Positions 57,721 through 64,000 of a stretch of 64,000 nucleotides of DNA are shown in pieces. Made by a program: the position numbers and the translations under genes. Source of the stretch: Halopseudomonas sabulinigri (lineage in GTDB: Bacteria > Pseudomonadota > Gammaproteobacteria > Pseudomonadales > Pseudomonadaceae); assembly GCA_011053055.1 (NCBI GenBank), contig DRHT01000032.1, positions 1 through 64,000 of the forward strand. The letters run 5' to 3'. How positions within the stretch are numbered: position 1 is the stretch's first letter; every line of letters starts with the position of its first letter. Under the pieces are notes generated by a model that searched no databases, was not told the origin of the DNA, and worked only from the letters and a program-made list of their open reading frames with translations.

Positions 57721-59025
57721 ATGTCAGCCAGCGCCACGCATACCCATGAGCATGCTCCTTCCTATTACGCGGCCAGCGCCAATCGTCAGCTGTCTTTGCC
57801 GGTCCTGCAAGGCGAAGAACAGGCCGATGTGTGCATCATCGGCGGCGGCTTTACCGGGCTCAATACCGCAATAGAACTGGCGCAGAAAGGTATGTCGGTG
57901 GTGTTGTTGGAAGCGCATCAAATTGGCTGGGGCGCTACTGGCCGCAACGGCGGGCAGATCATTCGCGGTGTTGGTCATGACGTGGATCAGTTTGAGAAGC
58001 AGATTGGCGCAGAAGGCGTACGTAATCTCAAGCTGATGGGCATCGAAGCCGTGGATATCGTCAAACGGCGTGTTACCGAACTCAGTATCGATTGCGACCT
58101 GACCATGGGCTACTGCGATCTGGCGAATAAGCCGGCGCATATGGAGAGCTTTCTGGCTGATAAAGCAGATCTGGAATCGCTCGGTTACAGCCACGAAATG
58201 CGCATGATTGAACGCGATCAACTGCATACGGTAGTCAACTCCGATCGCTATATCGGTGGTATGACTGACATGGGTTCAGGTCATCTGCATCCGCTGAATC
58301 TAGCGCTGGGTGAAGCCGCCGCCGCGCAGCAACTGGGTGCACGCCTGTTCGAGCATTCAGCGGTAACGCAGATTGATTACGGCCCCTGCCTCACTGTGCA
58401 CACCTCAACCGGCAAGGTTAAAGCCAAGCAACTGGTGATCGGCTGCAATGCGTATCTGGGTCGCCTGCATCCCAGGTTGAGTAGCAGCGTGATTCCGGCG
58501 GGCAGCTATGTGATCGCTACCGAACCGCTGGGTGAAGAGCGGGCACGTGCGTTGATTCCGCAAAATATGGCGCTCTGCGATCAACGGGTGGCGCTGGATT
58601 ACTATCGGCTTTCTGCCGACCATCGCCTGCTGTTTGGCGGCGCCTGTCATTACTCGGGCCGTGATCCGGCAGATATTGCCGCCTATATGCAGCCCAAAAT
58701 GCTGAAGGTGTTCCCGCAGCTGGCTGGCGTAAAGATCGACTATCAGTGGGGCGGCATGATTGGCATTGGCGCTAACCGCCTGCCACAGATTGGCAAGCTG
58801 CCGGATCAGCCTAATGTGTTTTACGCGCAGGCCTATTCCGGCCATGGCGTTAACGCCACACACCTGTCTGCCAAGTTGCTTGCCGAAGCCATCAGCGGTC
58901 AGGCCAGTAGCGGCTTTGATTTGTTTGCCAAGGTGCCGCACATGGCGTTTCCCGGCGGCCAGCGGTTCCGCGCGCCGCTGCTGGCGATGGGCATGTTGTG
59001 GGAGCAGGCCAAAGAGCTCTTCTAG
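57721..59025 (+). CDS. FAD-dependent oxidoreductase (gamma-glutamylputrescine oxidase PuuB-like)
   Basis: ADVCIIGGGFTGLNTAIELAQKGMSVVLLEAHQIGWGATGRNGGQI. Confidence 0.9.
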   Translation: MSASATHTHEHAPSYYAASANRQLSLPVLQGEEQADVCIIGGGFTGLNTAIELAQKGMSVVLLEAHQIGWGATGRNGGQIIRGVGHDVDQFEKQIGAEGVRNLKLMGIEAVDIVKRRVTELSIDCDLTMGYCDLANKPAHMESFLADKADLESLGYSHEMRMIERDQLHTVVNSDRYIGGMTDMGSGHLHPLNLALGEAAAAQQLGARLFEHSAVTQIDYGPCLTVHTSTGKVKAKQLVIGCNAYLGRLHPRLSSSVIPAGSYVIATEPLGEERARALIPQNMALCDQRVALDYYRLSADHRLLFGGACHYSGRDPADIAAYMQPKMLKVFPQLAGVKIDYQWGGMIGIGANRLPQIGKLPDQPNVFYAQAYSGHGVNATHLSAKLLAEAISGQASSGFDLFAKVPHMAFPGGQRFRAPLLAMGMLWEQAKELF

Positions 59026-59046
59026 GGCTCACGGCCAACAGCGATC

Positions 59047-59207
59047 GAGCCTGTCGGACTTAACACTGCCCTACTGCGGAAAAGCCGCATTGGGTCATTT
59101 TCGGCGCTCTTTTTCGTTGAATAGAATGACTATTCGCCTCCGAAGACCACAAAAACTGCCTCCAACCAGGTTTCCCCTCGCTACGGGCAGTTAAGTCCAA
59201 CAGACTC
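59047..59207. mobile_element. putative MITE / insertion-sequence relic
   Basis: Terminal inverted repeats GAGCCTGTCGGACTTAACACTGCCC and (reverse complement of right end) GAGTCTGTTGGACTTAACTGCCC; no ORF inside; internal hairpins TGCGG-AAAAG-CCGCA and GAATAG-AATGA-CTATTC. Confidence 0.65.
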
Positions 59208-60545
59208 CTAGCGCTGTTCCAGCTCTACCAGTCCGTGGGGTAGCTCGGCTACCTTGCAGGGCTGGGCACTCAGGTCGATCAGGTCGCCGTTATTCGGCAC
59301 CAGCCCGCCAAGCCCCAGGCTGCGGCCAAACTGCATGTGGGCCTTCTGGTGATATATCTCACCATGCACCGGCAGCAGATATCGCGCTTTCAACCAGCCG
59401 TAGAGTTCGCGCAGGTCTTCCTGCGGCGGGTGACCAGAAGCGTGGATCGGTGCCATGTCGTCATCAATGATCTGCATCCCCTGCTCTTTCAGTCCTTGTT
59501 TGATGCGCGCGAGCGCCTCTTCGTTGCCGGGAATCAGGCGTGAGGAGAACACCACGGTGTCGCCTGGTTCAAGGCTCAGCTGCGGATGATTGCCGCTGGC
59601 CAGCCTGCCCAGTGCTGCGGCGGGCTCGCCCTGGCTGCCGGTACAAATCCACATTTGTTGCTCGCGGGGTAAATGCCCAAGCTCCCAGGGACCAATATAA
59701 CCAGGGCGGCTGTTCAGGTAGCCTTGGGCGCGACCAAAACCGTGCATATTGACCAGGCTGCGCCCAAGCAGTGCGGCGTAGCGTCCACAGTCAAAGGCAA
59801 TTTCGGCCAGGCTGTGCAAGCGCGCAAGGTTGCTAGCAAAGCACGTGACAATCACCCGCTCGCGACACGGGCGAATAACGTCCTGCAGACCATTTTGTAC
59901 TGCGGCTTCCGAGCGGCTGGCGCCAACCACTGGCGCATTAGTTGAGTCTCCGATGATGACGTCTACACCCTGCCTACCGAGGGCCTGCAAGCGACCCTGC
60001 GCGGTTAAACCACCGACCAGCGGCTCAGGGTCGAGCTTCCAGTCACCGCTGTGATAGAGCCGCTTACCGGCAACATCGAGCATGATGGCGTGGGATTCTG
60101 GGATGGAGTGCGTGACAGGAATCCATTCGGCCTGAAAGGCACCGATGCCAATCGGCTCCAGGGGTTGTATCTCATGGATGCGCGGCCAAGTGAGGCCGGG
60201 ATCGAGCTTGGCGCGAATCAGCCGTGCGGCAAAGGGGCTGGCATAGATTGGGCAATCCATGGCGCGCCAGATATGCGGAATCGCGCCAATGTGGTCTTCG
60301 TGGCCGTGGGTGATAAGGATCGCGGAGAGCTTGATGTCATGGCGTTCGAGTGCCGACAGGCTGGGCACCGATACCGAGTTGCGCCCGCTGGGGGTGGCGT
60401 TCAGCGCAAAGCCACAATCTATCGCAATCCATTCGCCAGCGGAGCCATAGAGATAGAAGTTGGCGCCAAACATCCCGGCACCGCCGAGGGCGACAAACAG
60501 GGGGCCGGGCTGGCGGTGTAGTTGTTCAAAACGCGGAGCGGGCAT
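59208..60545 (-). CDS. MBL-fold metallo-hydrolase, RNase J-like (beta-CASP)
   Basis: ILITHGHEDHIGAIPHIW; HSGDWKLDPEPLVGG; VNMHGFGRAQ; IHASGHPPQEDL; YLLPVHGEIYHQ. Confidence 0.88.
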   Translation of the reverse strand: MPAPRFEQLHRQPGPLFVALGGAGMFGANFYLYGSAGEWIAIDCGFALNATPSGRNSVSVPSLSALERHDIKLSAILITHGHEDHIGAIPHIWRAMDCPIYASPFAARLIRAKLDPGLTWPRIHEIQPLEPIGIGAFQAEWIPVTHSIPESHAIMLDVAGKRLYHSGDWKLDPEPLVGGLTAQGRLQALGRQGVDVIIGDSTNAPVVGASRSEAAVQNGLQDVIRPCRERVIVTCFASNLARLHSLAEIAFDCGRYAALLGRSLVNMHGFGRAQGYLNSRPGYIGPWELGHLPREQQMWICTGSQGEPAAALGRLASGNHPQLSLEPGDTVVFSSRLIPGNEEALARIKQGLKEQGMQIIDDDMAPIHASGHPPQEDLRELYGWLKARYLLPVHGEIYHQKAHMQFGRSLGLGGLVPNNGDLIDLSAQPCKVAELPHGLVELEQR

Positions 60546-60608
60546 GCGGTCCTTCCATCGGTAGATGCGGCCAGCTTAGCAGATGATGCCGCTACGCTGG
60601 CTCCGACC

Positions 60609-61838
60609 TCAGCCGAAAAACCAGTAGCAAACCCCAATCGCGGTCAACATGCCCGCCAAGTCGGCCAGCAGAGCGCAGCCCAGCGCGTGGCGTACACGAC
60701 TGATGCCGATGGCGCCGAAGTACACAGCCAACACATAGAAGGTGGTCTCGGTACTGGCCTGGAAGGTGGCGGCCATTTTCGCCGGAAAACTGTCCACGCC
60801 GAAGGTGTTCATGGTTTCGATCATCATTGCCCGCGAGCCGCTGCCAGATAGCGGTTTGATAAAGGCAGTGGGTAGCGCATCGACAAAGCGGGTATCCCAA
60901 CCAAAGGTCTCGGCCAGCCAGCGGATGCCGTCCAACCCGGCATCCAGCACACCGCTGGCGCGCAGCACGCCAACTGCCACCAGCATGGCGACGAGAAACG
61001 GCAGTAGCGAAATGGTCACGTCAAAACCCTGCTTGGCGCCTTCAATAAAGCTGTCGTAAACGTTCACTTTGCGCAGAGCAGCAACCAGCAAAAAGGTGAT
61101 GATGATGCCGAACAGGGTCAGATTACCCACCAGCGTCGAGGTGGCGGCTAACGCCTCGGCAGATAGCCCGGCGAGGGCGGTCAAGAGCAGGCCAAGCAGC
61201 GCCGCACCGCCAGCCAGATACCCCAGCACTACCGGGTCCCAGAGCTTCAAGCGTTGCATCAACGCAACGCTGAGCAAGCCCACCAGGCTGGAAGCGGTAG
61301 TGGCTAGCAGGATAGGCAGGAAGACCTCAGTAGGATCGCTGGCGCCTTGTTGCGCGCGATACATAAATACCGTCACCGGCAGAAGCGTGAGCGAGGAGGT
61401 GTTGAGCACCATGAATAGGATCTGCGCGTTGCTGGCGGTATCCTTGCTCGGGTTCAAGGTCTGTAGCGAATGCATGGCCTTGATGCCGATGGGCGTGGCG
61501 GCGTTGTCCAGCCCTAACACGTTGGCGGCAAAATTCATTGTGATGTGCCCGAGCGCCGGATGGCCGCTGGGTACTTCGGGCATCAGCCGGCGAAACAGCG
61601 GATCAAGTAAACGCGCCATCAGGTTAATCAGCCCGGCTTTCTCGGCGATGTTCAGAAAACCCAGCCAAAGCGTCATGGTGCCCACCAGCACCAGCGTGAT
61701 CTCAACGCTCAGCCGGGCCATCTCGAACAAGGCGCTGACCAGCCGGCTGAACACCTCGGCGTCACCCATTCCCAGCCATTGCCAGAGGGCGGCGGCGAAG
61801 GCGCTGAGGAAGAATCCAAGCCAGATCCAATTGAGCAT
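60609..61838 (-). CDS. nucleoside recognition (Gate) domain membrane protein, SpmA/SpmB-like
   Basis: MLNWIWLGFFLSAFAAALWQ start at 61838; MNFAANVLGLDNAATPIGIKAMHSLQTLNP; KPLSGSGSRAMMIETM. Confidence 0.9.
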   Translation of the reverse strand: MLNWIWLGFFLSAFAAALWQWLGMGDAEVFSRLVSALFEMARLSVEITLVLVGTMTLWLGFLNIAEKAGLINLMARLLDPLFRRLMPEVPSGHPALGHITMNFAANVLGLDNAATPIGIKAMHSLQTLNPSKDTASNAQILFMVLNTSSLTLLPVTVFMYRAQQGASDPTEVFLPILLATTASSLVGLLSVALMQRLKLWDPVVLGYLAGGAALLGLLLTALAGLSAEALAATSTLVGNLTLFGIIITFLLVAALRKVNVYDSFIEGAKQGFDVTISLLPFLVAMLVAVGVLRASGVLDAGLDGIRWLAETFGWDTRFVDALPTAFIKPLSGSGSRAMMIETMNTFGVDSFPAKMAATFQASTETTFYVLAVYFGAIGISRVRHALGCALLADLAGMLTAIGVCYWFFG

Positions 61839-61964
61839 GTAGTGCGGGTGTCCTGTGATGCTGATCAATAATGCCGACATTTATGTATGTCGCGCGCCGC
61901 TGGCGTAGGCCGAGCTTGCCTGCTTTGCTGACAGTTAGTCCAGTCTTGCCGTAAAGGAAGCGCC

Positions 61965-62369
61965 ATGCCCAGTCTTGACAGCAGTGCCAGTCAAATTAAG
62001 ACCTTGAGTGACAAGGTGCCTGCCGATGCCGCAATTCAGATGCTCAATCTGCTGCGCTTCAACGCGCACGGCGAATACCCTTCCGGGACCGACGCTCATC
62101 CCTGCTCCGGACGCGATGCCTACGCCCGGTATCTGCGTGCGGTGGCCGACAGCATGGCGGCGGTAGGCGCGCATATCAGGTTGCAGAGTCGCGTGCTACA
62201 CACCCTCATTGCGCCGCAGGGCGAGCAGTGGGATGAGGTGCTAGTGTTTGAGTTTCCGTCGCTGGCCGCCTTTCTCAGCTTGCTGGAGGACGAGCAGTAC
62301 AAGGAGGCAGCGGTGCACCGGACGGCTGCGCTGATGGATTCGCGATTGGTGTGTACCACTGAGGCGTAG
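61965..62369 (+). CDS. DUF1330-like protein
   Basis: 134 aa; MLNLLRFNAHGEYP...WDEVLVFEFPSLAAFLSLLEDEQYKEAAVHRTAALMDSRL. Confidence 0.85.
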   Translation: MPSLDSSASQIKTLSDKVPADAAIQMLNLLRFNAHGEYPSGTDAHPCSGRDAYARYLRAVADSMAAVGAHIRLQSRVLHTLIAPQGEQWDEVLVFEFPSLAAFLSLLEDEQYKEAAVHRTAALMDSRLVCTTEA

Positions 62370-63168
62370 GTGAATTCAGCAGTACTTTTCCTTGCGCGGG
62401 CACCAGTGCAGCGAGCAGTGCAGCTGTCTCACTGTCCGGTTGCCCGTCGTAATGGGTTTGTCGGAAGCGCATCTGAAAGGCGGCGATAACGTTGCGGGTA
62501 GCCTTATCCAGCTCGCCGTTCTGCGGCACGCTATAACCCCAAGCCGCAAGGCTTCGCTGGAACCAACTAACAGACGGAGTCCGGCCAGCCAGCCAGTTTT
62601 GCATTACCCGTACACGCTCTGCATCAGGCCCGCTGGCGACCCCGGCAGCGACCAGCTGCTGCCATGGAAAAAGCGGTCCCGGGTCGACTTTGCGTTGCGG
62701 CGCCACATCGCTGTGACCCACAACGGACTCCGGTCCTAGTCCCTGACGCTGCTGAATATCGCGCAGCAGTTTGATCAGAGCATCTATCTGCGGTTGATCC
62801 CAGGCTTGCCACTGGCGGCAGTCGGGGCGATCCACATAACCGTCGTTGACCATTTCAATGCCGATGGAACTGGCGTTGAGCCAGGTCCGGCCTTGCCAGC
62901 TACTGTCACCTGCATGCCAAGCGCGACGGTTTTCATCGACCAGGCGGTAAATCACCGGGTCGTGGTCACTCATTAAATAGTGGCTGCTGACGTCGCCCTG
63001 AGTCAGCACATTGAAGGAACGTTCAAAACCGGACGAAGTGTAGTGCAGCACTATGTACTGCACGCGGTTGTCCTGCCCGCTGGCGCGGTAGCGATCATCG
63101 ATCACAAGTTGTTGACTACAACCAGCGAGTAACGCCAACGCCGGCAGCAACCCTTTCCAATAGCTCAC
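62275..63168 (-). CDS. N-acetylmuramoyl-L-alanine amidase (AmiD-like lipoprotein)
   Basis: LLPALALLAGCSQQ lipobox; VQYIVLHYTSSGFERSFNVLTQGDVSSHYLMSDHDPVIYRLVDENRRAWHAGDSSWQGRTWLNASSIGIEMVN; VVGHSDVAPQRKVDPGPLFPW; C-terminal peptidoglycan-binding domain. Confidence 0.93.
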   Translation of the reverse strand: MSYWKGLLPALALLAGCSQQLVIDDRYRASGQDNRVQYIVLHYTSSGFERSFNVLTQGDVSSHYLMSDHDPVIYRLVDENRRAWHAGDSSWQGRTWLNASSIGIEMVNDGYVDRPDCRQWQAWDQPQIDALIKLLRDIQQRQGLGPESVVGHSDVAPQRKVDPGPLFPWQQLVAAGVASGPDAERVRVMQNWLAGRTPSVSWFQRSLAAWGYSVPQNGELDKATRNVIAAFQMRFRQTHYDGQPDSETAALLAALVPAQGKVLLNSPTPQWYTPIANPSAQPSGAPLPPCTARPPAS

Positions 63169-63216
63169 AGAGATATACCTGTTGCGGCCGAAAAAACGCA
63201 GGTTAACACGATGGGC

Positions 63217-64000
63217 TCAGGCGACGGCGGTGTGTGTATCCTGCACTACGCGGTTGCGGCCCTGCTCCTTGGCCCGGTACATGGCTTGATCCGCGCGCTC
63301 GAACACGTTGTCCAAGGTGTCGCTTGTGCAGAACTGGGTATAGCCGATGGAGATGGTGACGGGAACGCGTTCATTTTTGAAATGGAAGGGGCTGCCTTCA
63401 ATGCCTGAGCGCAGCTCTTCAAGAGCAATCGCCCCTTGGTCCAGCGTTGTGCCGGGCATCAGCACAACAAACTCTTCACCGCCAAAGCGACCTATGTAGT
63501 CGGTTTTACGCAGGCGTCGTGATACTTGCATGGAGATAAGGCGCAACACCTTGTCGCCAGCCAAATGACCAAAACGGTCGTTGATCGACTTGAAGTGGTC
63601 CACATCCAGCACGACTAGCAGCAGTTGTCCGCCGTAGCGCTGCCAGCGTTCATACTCTTCGTTCATGCGCTTTTGTAAGCCTGCGCGGTTGGGAAGTCCG
63701 GTGAGGCTGTCGATCAGTGCTTGCTGGCGCTGCTCTTCAAGGTGCGAGCGGAAGGTTTGTGCCTCAACTTCCATGACCTGAATGCGTTCAACCATGGTTT
63801 TCAGTCGATCCGATACTTGATCGTCGCGCTTGTCGCGTAGCTCCCTGGCCTGATCGACCTTGCTCAATAGCGCACTCAGCTTGGCCTCGACGTTTGCCTT
63901 GAGCGTATTCAGGTCATCGGCTTCGCGCACGTCTTCGTGGAGCACTTCAACTTCGCCACGGATGGCACCTTCGAGGGAACGGCCCTCTTCCAGCGAGTCA
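63217..64000 (-). CDS. GGDEF diguanylate cyclase, N-terminus beyond window
   Basis: DSLTGLPNRAGLQKRMNEEYERW...RFGGEEFVVLMPG; frame is open through GEVEV upstream of GTG 63945 to window end. Confidence 0.92.
   Translation of the reverse strand, partial: DSLEEGRSLEGAIRGEVEVLHEDVREADDLNTLKANVEAKLSALLSKVDQARELRDKRDDQVSDRLKTMVERIQVMEVEAQTFRSHLEEQRQQALIDSLTGLPNRAGLQKRMNEEYERWQRYGGQLLLVVLDVDHFKSINDRFGHLAGDKVLRLISMQVSRRLRKTDYIGRFGGEEFVVLMPGTTLDQGAIALEELRSGIEGSPFHFKNERVPVTISIGYTQFCTSDTLDNVFERADQAMYRAKEQGRNRVVQDTHTAVA

Noticed and set aside
1-64000. CRISPR arrays, tRNA/rRNA genes, prophage or toxin-antitoxin loci
   Set aside because: No regularly spaced repeats, RNA gene signatures, integrases or phage structural genes were recognised in the sequence or ORF track.

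Overview
Gene-dense, GC-rich chromosomal window, most likely from a Pseudomonadaceae genome (Pseudomonas/Halopseudomonas-like; inferred from gene content, not proven). No rRNA, tRNA, CRISPR array, prophage or complete transposase was seen. Main blocks, left to right: (i) end of an ABC-ATPase (nucleoside type) divergent from an overlapping purine-catabolism string xdhA-xdhB-xdhC-uraD-uraH-guaD-puuD; (ii) pxpA-pxpB-pxpC (5-oxoprolinase), a DJ-1/PfpI protein, a hotdog thioesterase, and an alpha/beta hydrolase with a TetR regulator; (iii) a tricarboxylate uptake locus (OprD-type porin, TctC-TctB-TctA, a coupled AbrB-family membrane protein) divergent from tctD-tctE; (iv) carboxymuconolactone-decarboxylase-like/TetR, thiolase, a two-gene RND pump, TetR, SDRs and WrbA; (v) a nitric-oxide module norR/hmp with three GT-N7-AC sites and a -24/-12 promoter, followed by an HPP-CBS membrane protein; (vi) LysR, CMD, methyltransferase-like, and TetR plus two tandem thioesterases; (vii) SDR/LysR, then a small stress cluster (DUF1328, PA2169-type, BON-domain, DUF4136); (viii) AraC plus a complete tripartite RND pump; (ix) a XRE-cupin regulator, alr-ridA-dadA divergent from an Lrp-type regulator, and a PuuB-like oxidoreductase; (x) an RNase J-like metallo-beta-lactamase, a nucleoside-recognition membrane protein, DUF1330, an AmiD-like amidase, and a truncated GGDEF protein. 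No clearly new defence or mobile system was found. The least explained signals are two MITE-like inverted-repeat elements (55194-55311 and about 59047-59207), a sigma54-like promoter in front of the BON-domain gene, an AT-rich motif shared by two distant promoters, and several clean operator families.
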